A stretch of 64,000 nt of DNA from Mucilaginibacter polytrichastri (GTDB taxonomy: Bacteria; Bacteroidota; Bacteroidia; Sphingobacteriales; Sphingobacteriaceae): the NCBI RefSeq assembly GCF_001911425.1, contig NZ_MPPL01000001.1, positions 3,480,517-3,544,516 of the forward strand, read 5' to 3'. The number at the start of each line of letters is the position of its first letter. The first letter of the stretch is position 1. This document shows, piece after piece, positions 17,538 to 26,991 of this stretch. The notes beneath the pieces are model-generated. The model worked only from the letters and a program-made list of their open reading frames with translations, was not told the DNA's origin and made no database searches. The translations under genes were made by a program, and so were the position numbers.

Positions 17538-20500
17538 ACATGTTTAACAATTTTTTCATTTCGCATAAAAAGCCAATCAGCCTGATATTGGCCATTATTA
17601 TAATGGGGGGCTTATTTGCTTACAGTAAACTACAAACCTCGCTTTTCCCCGAGATCACCTTCCCTAAAATCAAGATCATTGCCGATGAAGGCCTGCAGCC
17701 GGTAAATAAAATGATGGTAACGGTTACCAAACCGTTGGAGAATGCCATTAAACAAGTGCCAGACCTGCAATACGTGCGCAGCACCACCAGCCGCGGCAGC
17801 TGTGAGATATCGGCCTTTATGAACTGGGATGCAGATATCGACCTAAGCCAGCAACGGATAGAATCGCGCATTAACCAGATCAAGAATGATATGCCTGCCG
17901 ATGTAAACGTAACGGTAGAAAAGATGAACCCGTCTATCCTGCCTGTTAGCGGTTATACGCTCGAAAGCCATAATTTATCGCCTATTGAGTTAAAGCAACT
18001 AGCTATCTATACCATAAAACCATTTCTGTCGCAGGTTGACGGCGTATCAGAGATCAGAATTATTGGTGGTAAGGTAAAAGAATACTGGCTGGTGCTAAAT
18101 CAGCAAAAAATGAGTGCCCTGGGTTTAACTCCGGATATTATTACCAATACGCTGGCCCAAACCAATTTCATTAAATCCGAAGGTTATTTAGCCGATTATA
18201 AACTTCTTTATTTAACCGTTACAGATGCAACAGTATCTACCAGGGAGCAGCTGAGCAACCTGGTAATCAGCAATAAAAAACGGATTATCCAACTTAAAGA
18301 TATTGCCGATGTACAGATAAACCCGGGTATTGAGTATACCAAAATTAACGCCAACGGACACGAAGGTGTATTGGTAGCGGTAATTAAGCAACCCAACGCC
18401 AATTTGGTATCATTATCATCGGCCATGACGCAAAAGGTGGCCGAACTACAAAAAATACTCCCTAAGGGAGTATCACTTAAGCCCTATTATGTACAGGCCG
18501 ATTTTGTGAACGAGTCTATTAAAAGTGTGACGGACAGTTTATGGATTGGCTTGGTACTGGCCATTATTGTCGCTATTATTTTCCTGCGCTCTGTTAAAGC
18601 CAGTGTTACCATTTTAATAACCATACCAGTTACACTATGCCTTACCTTGCTCGTTTTATATGCCATAGGTTATACCTTCAACATCATGACGCTGGGCGCA
18701 ATTGCTGCGGCCATTGGGCTAATTATTGACGATGCTATTGTGGTGGTAGAGCAGATTCACCGTACGCACGAAGAGCATCCCGACGAACCTACGGTAAAGC
18801 TTTTACAAAAAGCGATCGATTATCTTTTCCCAGCCATGATCGGTTCTTCGATAAGTACCATTGTTATTTTTATTCCTTTTATGCTGATGACCGGTGTAGC
18901 CGGTGCTTATTTTAATGTAATGACCAATACGATGATCATTACCCTTGTATGCTCGTTTTTTGTAACCTGGATAGGCTTACCCGTTATTTATTTACTACTT
19001 AGCCGCGATAAAAAACCGGGAAGTGCCGGTGCAAAAAAAGAAGAAGCGCATTTAGTTAAAAGACAAAAATGGGTAGAATTTTTTATCCTGAAACCTGTAA
19101 TAAGTATTATCATTATCGTGGGGTTAATCGCCGTCATTATATTTATACCAGCTAACCTGGCCACCGGTTTTTTGCCGGATATGGATGAAGGCAGTATTGT
19201 GCTCGATTACACCTCCCCTCCCGGTACTTCGTTAGAAGAAACCGACAGGATGCTGCGCGAAATAGAAAAAATTATTATCAAAGATCCAGACGTTGCAGCG
19301 TACTCACGCCGTACAGGTACGCAGATGGGCTTTTTTATAACTGAGCCAAATACAGGCGATTACCTTATCCAGCTCAAAAAATCGCATAATAAAACTACAG
19401 AAGAGGTAATTAGCGACCTGCGTGGTAAAATAGAAGCCTCGCAACCTGCCCTGCGTGTAGATTTTGGCCAGGTAATTGGCGACATGCTGGGCGACTTAAT
19501 GACCTCAACCCAACCCATAGAGATTAAAGTTTTTGGTGATAACCAGGCCAAACTGCAATCGCTATCCAAACAAATAGCCGAAATTGTAACCCATGTTAAA
19601 GGTACAGCCGACGTATTTGATGGGATTGTAATTGCCGGGCCTTCGGTAAGTATTGAGCCGCATTACAGCAAGCTGGCCCAATATAATTTAAACCCCACCA
19701 ATCTTCAGTTTCAGGTTCAATCGGCACTGGAGGGGAATGTGGTAGGCAACCTGTTTGAGAAAGAGCAACTTTCGCCCATACGTATTGTATACCCTAATAA
19801 CCGCACACTTAATGTAGATGGTATTAAATCGCTCAATGTATTTTTGCCCAACGGTAAGTTGATTCCGATTACCAGCCTGGCCAAGGTTGAGCTGCGACAA
19901 GGCGATGCAGAAGTAAACCGCGAAAACCTGCAATCTATGGGCGTAATAAGCGCCCGGTTAGACAATAGCGACCTGGGTACCGTTATCCCTGCTATTAAAA
20001 ACGGCATAGCTCATAAAATTAACCTGCCACCGGGCTATCACATCAGCTATGGCGGTGCTTATGCCGAGCAGCAACAATCATTTAAGGAGTTGCTGCTGAT
20101 ATTGGTTACTTCCAGTTTACTGGTATTCTGCGTGATATTGTTTCTGTTTAAGCAGTTCCGTATAGCGTTAATCATCCTGGTTACTTCAGTATTGGGTATT
20201 GCGGGCAGCTTTTTAGCCCTCTATTTAACCAACACACCTTTAAATGTGGGCAGCTATACCGGCCTTATTATGATTGTGGGCATCATTGGCGAAAATGCCA
20301 TTTTCACCTTTTGGCAATTTAAGCAAAGTGCTATGGAAACCAGTATTGACGATGCCATTGTTTATTCCATATCAACCCGGCTTCGCCCTAAATTAATGAC
20401 TGCCCTGGGCGCTATTATTGCCTTAATGCCTTTGGCGCTGGGTATTGGTGCCGGTGCACAATTACATCAGCCATTGGCCATTGCAGTTATAGGCGGCTTT

Positions 20501-20593
20501 TTGGCAGCACTGCCTTTATTATTAATTGTATTACCGAGTATGATCAGGCTGTTTTACCGTAACCATCAATTTGTTAAACCAGAGGTTCGTTAA
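17534..20593 (+). CDS. RND efflux transporter, HAE-like
   Basis: A 1019-residue inner-membrane pump of the AcrB/MdtB type. Twelve membrane spans in the usual 1+5, 1+5 pattern flank two large periplasmic loops. The proton-relay helix reads 'LIIDDAIVVVEQIHR', with the paired Asp of hydrophobe/amphiphile exporters rather than the heavy-metal form. The second-half counterpart is 'IVGIIGENAIFTFWQF'. It exports hydrophobic or amphiphilic compounds by proton antiport through the TolC-like duct. Its expression is probably set by the adjacent two-component system. Confidence 0.92.
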   Translation: MNMFNNFFISHKKPISLILAIIIMGGLFAYSKLQTSLFPEITFPKIKIIADEGLQPVNKMMVTVTKPLENAIKQVPDLQYVRSTTSRGSCEISAFMNWDADIDLSQQRIESRINQIKNDMPADVNVTVEKMNPSILPVSGYTLESHNLSPIELKQLAIYTIKPFLSQVDGVSEIRIIGGKVKEYWLVLNQQKMSALGLTPDIITNTLAQTNFIKSEGYLADYKLLYLTVTDATVSTREQLSNLVISNKKRIIQLKDIADVQINPGIEYTKINANGHEGVLVAVIKQPNANLVSLSSAMTQKVAELQKILPKGVSLKPYYVQADFVNESIKSVTDSLWIGLVLAIIVAIIFLRSVKASVTILITIPVTLCLTLLVLYAIGYTFNIMTLGAIAAAIGLIIDDAIVVVEQIHRTHEEHPDEPTVKLLQKAIDYLFPAMIGSSISTIVIFIPFMLMTGVAGAYFNVMTNTMIITLVCSFFVTWIGLPVIYLLLSRDKKPGSAGAKKEEAHLVKRQKWVEFFILKPVISIIIIVGLIAVIIFIPANLATGFLPDMDEGSIVLDYTSPPGTSLEETDRMLREIEKIIIKDPDVAAYSRRTGTQMGFFITEPNTGDYLIQLKKSHNKTTEEVISDLRGKIEASQPALRVDFGQVIGDMLGDLMTSTQPIEIKVFGDNQAKLQSLSKQIAEIVTHVKGTADVFDGIVIAGPSVSIEPHYSKLAQYNLNPTNLQFQVQSALEGNVVGNLFEKEQLSPIRIVYPNNRTLNVDGIKSLNVFLPNGKLIPITSLAKVELRQGDAEVNRENLQSMGVISARLDNSDLGTVIPAIKNGIAHKINLPPGYHISYGGAYAEQQQSFKELLLILVTSSLLVFCVILFLFKQFRIALIILVTSVLGIAGSFLALYLTNTPLNVGSYTGLIMIVGIIGENAIFTFWQFKQSAMETSIDDAIVYSISTRLRPKLMTALGAIIALMPLALGIGAGAQLHQPLAIAVIGGFLAALPLLLIVLPSMIRLFYRNHQFVKPEVR

Positions 20594-20640
20594 TACAGTT
20601 TTTATACAGAATTGTTATGCACTTTTAAATAAAAAACTAC

Positions 20641-21642
20641 ATGAAAAATATTTATAACGGTATTGCCGTTTTGCTGGCTACAGTATTGTTACCGGTTGCA
20701 TTGCATGCACAAACTTATGTACTGGATAAAAAAATTGCCCTGCCCGGTGATGGCGGTTATGATTACCTTTCTATAGACCATGTAAACAATCGTTTATATG
20801 TATCGCACGGCACTATGGTTAATGTGATAGACCTGGCCACAGACCAGCCTGTGGGTGTAATTGACGACATGAAAGGTGTACACGGCATTGCCATAGATAA
20901 TAAACTTAACAAAGGTTTTATCAGCGACGGCAAAGCTAACGCTGTAGTAGCTTTTGATTTGAAAACATTGAAGAAACTGGCAACCATCCCGGTTGATGCC
21001 AAAGGCCCCGATGCCATTATGTATGACCCCTATGCCGAGAAGGTTTTTTCATTTAACGGCGAGAGCAATAATTCATCGGTAGTTGACCCGGTAACTTTAA
21101 AACAGATTGGCACCGTAGCTTTAGGTGGCGGCCCCGAGTTTGCAGTACCAGATGGTAAAGGTAAAATATATAACAACCTCGAAGATAAAAGTAGTCTCAA
21201 TGTAATTGACTCTAAAACTTTAAAGGTAATTAAAACCTACAGCCTCTCTCCTTGTGGAGGCCCAACAGGCCTGGCCTTAGATTTAAAGAACAGCCGTGCG
21301 TTTACCGTTTGCCGCGAAAACAAAGGAATGAGCGTGGTTGATATCAACACAGGTAAAGTGATTACTACTGTAGCAATTGGTGCAGGTGTTGATGCCGTAG
21401 CTTATGATGCCGAAACTAAACTGATCTTTGTATCCAATGGAGATGGTACCACTACCATTATTAAGCAGCAAAACGCAGACCAGTACAGTGTGGTACAAAC
21501 TTTAACCACACAAGTACGTGCCAGAACAATGACATTAGACCCTAAAACGCATAAAATATACCTTAGTGTAGCCCAATTTGAACCAGGCACCCGTAAAGCA
21601 TTACCCGGAACATTTACCGTACTGGTTTATAAAATGCAGTAG
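20641..21642 (+). CDS. YncE-like secreted beta-propeller protein
   Basis: A 333-residue protein with a signal peptide ending 'ALHAQ'. The mature part is a seven-bladed-type YVTN propeller, with repeats such as 'RLYVSHGTMVNVIDLAT', 'KLIFVSNGDGTTTII' and 'KIYLSVAQFEPG' at about 45-residue spacing. Such periplasmic propellers bind ligands or act as quinoprotein-like folds without a cofactor. It lies 47 bases after the RND pump and could be the fourth gene of the operon. The exact function is not known. Confidence 0.82.
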   Translation: MKNIYNGIAVLLATVLLPVALHAQTYVLDKKIALPGDGGYDYLSIDHVNNRLYVSHGTMVNVIDLATDQPVGVIDDMKGVHGIAIDNKLNKGFISDGKANAVVAFDLKTLKKLATIPVDAKGPDAIMYDPYAEKVFSFNGESNNSSVVDPVTLKQIGTVALGGGPEFAVPDGKGKIYNNLEDKSSLNVIDSKTLKVIKTYSLSPCGGPTGLALDLKNSRAFTVCRENKGMSVVDINTGKVITTVAIGAGVDAVAYDAETKLIFVSNGDGTTTIIKQQNADQYSVVQTLTTQVRARTMTLDPKTHKIYLSVAQFEPGTRKALPGTFTVLVYKMQ

Positions 21643-21752
21643 CCAAAAGTTATTGCATTTATGAACTTTTTATGAAGCCAGAAAAAAAGAAACGTTAAGA
21701 TTTTAAACATCTGTTAATTTTGATGGCATAACTTAATACCCCCTAATTAAGT

Positions 21753-22586
21753 ATGAACGAGATTCGTGCATTTATTGCTCATCATGAAGATGAGGTACAG
21801 GTTGCCCTTTATGCGATATTAATTATCTCGCTATGGGTGTCCGAAATTATACTTGCTAAAAATAGCCTTAAAAGCAAATGGAAGCATTTACGCAGCAATT
21901 ACTTATTTATCCTGACTGGTTTACCCATCCAGCTCTTTTTCACAGGGTTTGTGGTGTTGATTGCGGCATGGACTAATTTGCACCATTGGGGTATTATCAA
22001 CTTTATACCGTATCATAATAATCCCTGGGTTTACTACATCAGCCTATTTCTGCTTTTGGATCTCTGCGAGTATACTTATCATGTGATTATGCACAAAACA
22101 GAATTTCTGTGGAAATTTCACCTGGTACACCATAGCGATCTGCATGTTGATGTATCAACAACCCTACGCGAACACCCTTGTGAAACTGCCGTTAGAACCT
22201 GCTTTTTAATGCTTTGGGTGTTTTTATGCGGGCCGATGCTGAGCGTATTGGTGTTAAGGCAAACGTTTCAATCTATCGCTAATATCTCGGCCCATACCGA
22301 GTTCAGGTTATCCGAACGTGTTAACAGGGTTGCCAGCTGGCTTTTTATTACACCCAATTTGCACCATGTACACCACCATTACCAGTTACCTTACACAGAC
22401 CGTAATTATGGCGATGTATTAAGTATCTGGGACAGGCTGTTTGGTACTTATGCCAATTTAGATAGAGAATATACCGTATTTGGCATTGATACCCACATGG
22501 ACGAACAACAGAACTCCAAGTTTGGCAACATCCTTAAAATACCATTCCAAAAGTTTGAACGCCCGGGCAATCAGCAACACGTTTAG
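21753..22586 (+). CDS. Sterol desaturase / fatty acid hydroxylase family
   Basis: A 277-residue membrane di-iron enzyme of the fatty-acid hydroxylase superfamily. It has four or so membrane spans and the full set of His boxes: 'HVIMH', 'HLVHHSDLH', 'NLHHVHHHY'. The family hydroxylates or desaturates fatty acids, sterols, carotenoids or sphingolipids using oxygen. In Bacteroidota the substrate is often a sphingolipid or an acyl chain. It follows the propeller gene by 110 bases and overlaps the beta-barrel gene if that gene uses its TTG start. Confidence 0.88.
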   Translation: MNEIRAFIAHHEDEVQVALYAILIISLWVSEIILAKNSLKSKWKHLRSNYLFILTGLPIQLFFTGFVVLIAAWTNLHHWGIINFIPYHNNPWVYYISLFLLLDLCEYTYHVIMHKTEFLWKFHLVHHSDLHVDVSTTLREHPCETAVRTCFLMLWVFLCGPMLSVLVLRQTFQSIANISAHTEFRLSERVNRVASWLFITPNLHHVHHHYQLPYTDRNYGDVLSIWDRLFGTYANLDREYTVFGIDTHMDEQQNSKFGNILKIPFQKFERPGNQQHV

Positions 22587-23184
22587 CAACCTGGTTTGCA
22601 CCAGCATGCTCTTGCTTATACAGCATGCGGCTTTTGCACAAACCGAAAAATTTGCAGAACGATTTTATTTCCCAGGCGGCGTAGGCTATAATATAGTAAA
22701 TAGTGATGCGGGAGGTATTGCGTTTAAAAATGGGATCTCTATTAATACAGGTGCCGAGTACCGCCCCCATTACATTAATGCAGTATTTTATCGCTTTAAT
22801 TTTGATGTATTAAACAGTAGCTATACCAAAAACAACATTATTGCTACTAATGTAACCAATGGCAAATTTACCAGCAATTGCTTTGTTATTGGTGCAGGTT
22901 ATCGTTTTAAATATAAAGGTTGGGGTATTTATGCACTTGGGCAAAGCGGCTTAATTAACCATGGTTACGAAAAAGTAAACAGCTACGTTAACAATGAAAT
23001 TACCGTTAGCAGTGCTACCCAGCATAATGCCATATTTAAAATGGCCGGTGGTATCGAGTATTATATTGTTCCGCACTTTGCGCTGGTATTTGAGCCTTCC
23101 TATTATCAAAATTTATCAACCAAAAGCAACCTTACCCCTAGCTTCTTCAATTTTAATATTGGCTTAACTACCACCTTATTTTAG
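22555..23184 (+). CDS. Outer-membrane beta-barrel-like protein, TTG start
   Basis: An exported protein of about 209 residues made of alternating strands ('YNIVNSDAGGIAFKNGISINTGAEYRP', here only named) and ending with a terminal Phe ('GLTTTLF'), as outer-membrane barrels do. Starting at the ATG at 22606 would leave a 12-residue leader with no basic end. The TTG at 22555 gives a normal signal peptide with an Arg near the N-terminus, a hydrophobic stretch and a 'HAAFAQ' cleavage site. That start lies inside the end of the hydroxylase gene (32-base overlap), implying coupled translation. Function unknown. Confidence 0.7.
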   Translation: MNARAISNTFSNLVCTSMLLLIQHAAFAQTEKFAERFYFPGGVGYNIVNSDAGGIAFKNGISINTGAEYRPHYINAVFYRFNFDVLNSSYTKNNIIATNVTNGKFTSNCFVIGAGYRFKYKGWGIYALGQSGLINHGYEKVNSYVNNEITVSSATQHNAIFKMAGGIEYYIVPHFALVFEPSYYQNLSTKSNLTPSFFNFNIGLTTTLF

Positions 23185-23222
23185 CATTTCAAATTTCACA
23201 TATACCCCTAATTTAAAATAAG

Positions 23223-23252
23223 AAGGCTCCCGGTGGATATCGGGAGCCTTTC
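23223..23252. terminator. Bidirectional terminator
   Basis: AAGGCTCCCG and CGGGAGCCTT form a 10-pair stem with an 8-base loop and a following T. It lies between the convergent beta-barrel and GH30 genes and can serve both. Confidence 0.8.
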
Positions 23253-23275
23253 TGCTATTTTACCTATAGTTGTTA

Positions 23276-24742
23276 TTACTCAACTATCAATGTGGCCATA
23301 GAGTGCGGCAAGGCTTCTGCTTTAGCAGCTTTACCTTTTATCCATAAAAAGTAAGGTACTTTATCGTCGCTTTGGTTCATTACAATTACAACAACTTTAC
23401 CATCCGGATTTTGGAACGCGGTGGTTAACAACTTGTCGCGGCTTGCAGAACTGATAATGCGTTTTGCGCCCGGTTTAACAAACTTAGAGATCTGGCCAAT
23501 GTAATAGAACGCATTGGTGTAGATCAGCTGGCCGGTGCGGGTATCGGCATGTACAGGTGCAAAGCAGTAGTTACCCACGTGGTTTGGTCCGCCTTTTTCA
23601 TCCAAAAGGATGTTCCAGTCGGTCCAGCCTGCGGTACCTGCATTAAAGTCATTAATCATGGAGTAACCGTATTTCTCGCCCAGCGCCCAGTCTTTAATTT
23701 TATCATAATCAAATTTTTCCAGGCAGCCTTCGGTAAACATTAACTGTTTATCCGGGAATGCTTCGTGCACGCGGCGCTCATTTTCAAAGTTCATGCCGGC
23801 ACCTGTCCAGGTTTCGTACCAGTGGAAAGCAATGCCCCAAACATATTTAGCAGCTTCGGGATCACCTAAGATAGTAGAAGCCTGCTGATACATTAAATCG
23901 CGGTTGTGATCCCATGCCATCAGTTTTTTACTCCCCAAACCGGCTTTAGCTAAGGTTGGGCCTAAATATTTTTTAATAAATACGCGCTCGTCATCTGCAG
24001 TGTACAAGCACGACTCCCATGTTTGAGTGGCCATAGGCTCGTTTTGTACCGATAAGCCCCAAACCGGGATACCTTCTTTTTCATACGTGTTGATGAACTT
24101 TACATAGAAGTTAGCCCAGCTTTGTGCAAACTGATTTTTCAATTTACCACCATGCAGTACGTCGTTATTAGTTTTCATAAATGCCGGCGGGCTCCATGGC
24201 GTTACAAAAATATCGAGCTTGCCACCGGCCGCTTTCATCGCTTCTTTAATAAAGGGGATGCGGTATTTTTTATCATGATCTACATTAAAGGTTTTCAATT
24301 CGGCATCGCCCTCTTTAATGTAGCTGTATGATTCGCTCGAGAAATCACTGCTTTGAATATGGGTGCGGCCCATGGTGTAACCGATTCCTTTGGTTTTATC
24401 AAAGTAAGCGGTCATCAATTCTTTTTGCTTGTCTTTAGGCAGCTTATAAAAAGTTTCGGCCGATGCATCCGTTAGCGCACCACCAATACCTACCAGGGTT
24501 TGGAATTTTTTGTCGGGATCAACAAAAATGCTTACCTCGGTTTCGCCTGGCTGGGGCTTGTCTGTAAAGCTCAGACTTTCGGTCGAGCTGATTTTTAAAT
24601 CGGTATTTTTGGCTGTGGTGTATACTTTTACAGTTTTGTTGGCTGCGGTATACTTTTGCCCAGGTTTAGTTTGACCAAAACCTTGCTGCACGACAAAGAA
24701 CCCACACATGGTGGCGTAAAGAAAAAGATTGCTTTTTTTCAT
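23276..24742 (-). CDS. Glycoside hydrolase family 30 (glucosylceramidase-like)
   Basis: A 488-residue secreted glycosidase with a signal peptide ending 'QQGFGQ'. The (beta/alpha)8 domain starts with 'LVGIGGALTDASAETFYKL'. The acid/base can be read as E235 in 'GLSVQNEP' and the nucleophile as E338 in 'LMFTEGC'. A C-terminal beta domain closes the protein ('VKPGAKRIISS', 'VVIVMNQSD'). GH30 enzymes cleave beta-glucosides, beta-1,6-glucans or xylans; the subfamily cannot be fixed here. It is a single gene with its own leader. Confidence 0.93.
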   Translation of the reverse strand: MKKSNLFLYATMCGFFVVQQGFGQTKPGQKYTAANKTVKVYTTAKNTDLKISSTESLSFTDKPQPGETEVSIFVDPDKKFQTLVGIGGALTDASAETFYKLPKDKQKELMTAYFDKTKGIGYTMGRTHIQSSDFSSESYSYIKEGDAELKTFNVDHDKKYRIPFIKEAMKAAGGKLDIFVTPWSPPAFMKTNNDVLHGGKLKNQFAQSWANFYVKFINTYEKEGIPVWGLSVQNEPMATQTWESCLYTADDERVFIKKYLGPTLAKAGLGSKKLMAWDHNRDLMYQQASTILGDPEAAKYVWGIAFHWYETWTGAGMNFENERRVHEAFPDKQLMFTEGCLEKFDYDKIKDWALGEKYGYSMINDFNAGTAGWTDWNILLDEKGGPNHVGNYCFAPVHADTRTGQLIYTNAFYYIGQISKFVKPGAKRIISSASRDKLLTTAFQNPDGKVVVIVMNQSDDKVPYFLWIKGKAAKAEALPHSMATLIVE

Positions 24743-24937
24743 ATAAAATTAAATAGATACGATCAGACGTTTCGGTTTATATTGGTTTTGCTACCATGCC
24801 GAAATAGCAGCGGGCAACAATAATTATTCAAGTATATTAAAAATAAATCTAATCGTGTTAAAATTACACCAAGGATTTTATAGGATTGACCTAATCCATA
24901 TAAAGCTCAGGCGATTATGGATAATTTGGAGAGAATT

Positions 24938-25639
24938 TTATCCTTGTAAATTAATTTCATAATGTTCAGCCAACTGCTCCAACATTTGAATATTAAAATT
25001 ATTAACAGATGGTTCAGACCACTTAATTTCTTCCCTGCCATCGGGATAAATAGTTTTTTGCATGCCAGATTTAGGGATGAGAGCTTGTTTATAAATATCA
25101 ATTAACAACGTCCTGCCTTTTTGAAAATCTCCAAATTGCAATTCAAAAACTACTATTTCATTAGCACTTATGTGAAAAGTTTGGTCTTCATATTTAGCTA
25201 CCAGAAAGTGTGTTAGAGTATTTAGTTTTGAATATTTTTCGAACAATGGAATAATATAATTTTCTAAATCATTGATTACTTCAGAAAAAACATCGCTGTA
25301 GCTTTTCTCTAAATTCAGTTCATACCAATGATCCCTATTATATATTAAACTTCCTGACCTTCCCCAAATGAAACAATCTGTAACCTTTATAAAATTGGAA
25401 AGCTTGATATGGTTTCTTAGTAGCCTATATATTTTTTCATTATAGAATCCAATATTAAAAGTGAATGAAACACTTTCATTATGATTCCATTGACTTCTTT
25501 GAATATTTATGCATTGAACAAGTTCATCAAGAGGACGATTAAAATTGAAATTACTTTTCTTGAAACCTAATTCTTTTAATTTAGGTGCTACACCTATCTT
25601 TACAAGTGTTTTAAATTCTTCGTTAAGGTCTCTATCCAT
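24938..25639 (-). CDS. DUF4304-containing protein
   Basis: A 233-residue cytoplasmic protein. Its first half fits the DUF4304 family: 'APKLKELGFKKSNFNFNR' followed by 'LVQCINIQRSQWN' and 'SFTFNIGFYN'. The family often occurs as immunity-like or accessory proteins, but no function is established. The gene is clearly more AT-rich than its neighbours and sits alone between GH30 and the TlpA-like gene, which hints at acquisition by transfer. An in-frame start further downstream seems unlikely because the domain begins at once. Confidence 0.75.
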   Translation of the reverse strand: MDRDLNEEFKTLVKIGVAPKLKELGFKKSNFNFNRPLDELVQCINIQRSQWNHNESVSFTFNIGFYNEKIYRLLRNHIKLSNFIKVTDCFIWGRSGSLIYNRDHWYELNLEKSYSDVFSEVINDLENYIIPLFEKYSKLNTLTHFLVAKYEDQTFHISANEIVVFELQFGDFQKGRTLLIDIYKQALIPKSGMQKTIYPDGREEIKWSEPSVNNFNIQMLEQLAEHYEINLQG

Positions 25640-25717
25640 TTACGGCACGTTTAGGCTATCGTAAAGCTCGCCGATATAATTGAATAAATCAATAACAGGA
25701 GAATAAATCGGAATAAT

Positions 25718-26260
25718 TTACTCCGAAGCCGCAACCGGATTCTTCACCAAACCATCAATCGCTTTCAGCATCTGGTTAAATTCGTTGGTGTCATACAATC
25801 GCGTTAAGTAAGCGATCTTACCGTTCTGATCAATGACTACGTTACGGGTAACACCGCTCTTTTTATCCGCAAACAGGCCGAAGATATCTGCACCCGGGTC
25901 AAGCGCCAGCGGGTAGGTGATCTTCATGTCTTCGTGGAACTTCTGCACTTTGGCTAGTGGTTCGTCGCGGTCGACACCTATCAGCACCACGTTTTTATTT
26001 TGGTAGGCTTTCCATACATCACTTTCTAAATGGGGCATTTCGGTACGGCAAACAGAACACCAGCTAGCCGTAAATTGCAGAATTACTACTTTACCACGCA
26101 ATTGCTTTAGCGAAGTTTTTTGTCCGTTGGCTAATACCAGTTCAAAGTTATCCGGAGCCTGGTCTCCTACTTTAACGATGTAACCGCGTTCGTCTGCCGA
26201 TTGGCTTTTGGCTGTAAATGCAAAAAGTACCAGCAATAATGCAATGCTCAAATTTTTCAT
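25718..26260 (-). CDS. TlpA-like exported thiol-disulfide protein
   Basis: A 180-residue thioredoxin-fold protein with a signal peptide ending 'TAKSQ'. The active site is 'SWCSVC' (C68, C71), and the cis-Pro-like loop lies near 'SGVTRNVVIDQNGKI'. It belongs to the periplasmic TlpA/ResA-like group that reduces or exchanges disulfides in exported proteins. It lies downstream of the 1-Cys peroxiredoxin with a hairpin in the 59-base gap, so it may be partly uncoupled from the riboswitch-led transcript. Confidence 0.85.
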   Translation of the reverse strand: MKNLSIALLLVLFAFTAKSQSADERGYIVKVGDQAPDNFELVLANGQKTSLKQLRGKVVILQFTASWCSVCRTEMPHLESDVWKAYQNKNVVLIGVDRDEPLAKVQKFHEDMKITYPLALDPGADIFGLFADKKSGVTRNVVIDQNGKIAYLTRLYDTNEFNQMLKAIDGLVKNPVAASE

Positions 26261-26280
26261 GTGATGATGTGTTTAAAACC

Positions 26281-26305
26281 GATGCTATACCTGTGGCACA
26301 GCATC
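26281..26305 (-). terminator. Hairpin between peroxiredoxin and TlpA-like genes
   Basis: On the minus strand GATGCTGTGCC and GGTATAGCATC pair (11 positions, two G-U) around a 3-base loop, followed by GGTTTTAAA. It could be a weak terminator or an mRNA-processing/attenuation hairpin. Confidence 0.5.
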
Positions 26306-26319
26306 AGTTGGTTCATAAA

Positions 26320-26955
26320 TTATTTATTAGGCTGCGGGGTTAAACGCAGGTAAGGTTTAACTACAACGTGGCCCTTAGGGAATTTAGCCGGGATATCTTC
26401 TGTTTTAATAGCCGGTACCACCACCACATCCTCGCCGTCTTTCCAATCGGCCGGGGTAGCTACACTATAGTTAGCGGTTAACTGCAGTGAATCTATCACG
26501 CGTAAAATCTCCACAAAGTTTCTGCCGGTAGATGCAGGGTAGGTAATGATGAGTTTAATGCTTTTATCGGGCGCAATGATAAACAGAGAACGCACGGTAG
26601 CGGTAAGCGAAGCATTGGGGTGGATCATGTCATAAGATTCTGCAATTTCGCGATTTTCGTCCGCTATGATTGGGAAGTTAACTTCCACATTCTGCGTTTC
26701 GTTAATGTCCTTGATCCATTCTTTATGCGATTCAACCGAATCTACACTCAGGGCAACTACTTTTACGTTACGTTTTTCAAATTCATCTTTTAATGATGCG
26801 GTGCGGCCCAGTTCGGTAGTACAAACCGGTGTATAATCTGCAGGGTGCGAAAATAATACGCCCCATCTATCGCCCAAAAATTCGTAAAAATCTATATCTC
26901 CTTCGGAGGTTTTAGCTTTGAAATTTGGCGCTTTATCGCCTAGTCTTAAACTCAT
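26320..26955 (-). CDS. 1-Cys peroxiredoxin (Prx6 type)
   Basis: A 211-residue cytoplasmic peroxiredoxin. The peroxidatic Cys is C45 in 'HPADYTPVCTTELG', the Prx6 signature. It is the only Cys in the protein, so this is a true 1-Cys enzyme that needs an outside reductant. The C-terminal extension ('GHVVVKPYLRLTPQP') is typical of the group. It starts 36 bases after the cysteine desulfurase stop and is probably on the same SAM-riboswitch-controlled mRNA, linking sulfur handling with peroxide defence. Confidence 0.93.
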   Translation of the reverse strand: MSLRLGDKAPNFKAKTSEGDIDFYEFLGDRWGVLFSHPADYTPVCTTELGRTASLKDEFEKRNVKVVALSVDSVESHKEWIKDINETQNVEVNFPIIADENREIAESYDMIHPNASLTATVRSLFIIAPDKSIKLIITYPASTGRNFVEILRVIDSLQLTANYSVATPADWKDGEDVVVVPAIKTEDIPAKFPKGHVVVKPYLRLTPQPNK

Positions 26956-26991
26956 ATTGCTGTTTATTTTTATGTTTGAATTTATAAATTA

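Noticed and set aside
22480..22554. A longer barrel gene starting at the ATG 22480
   Set aside because: It would add 25 residues of hydroxylase-overlap sequence before the signal peptide, which would not be a working export signal.
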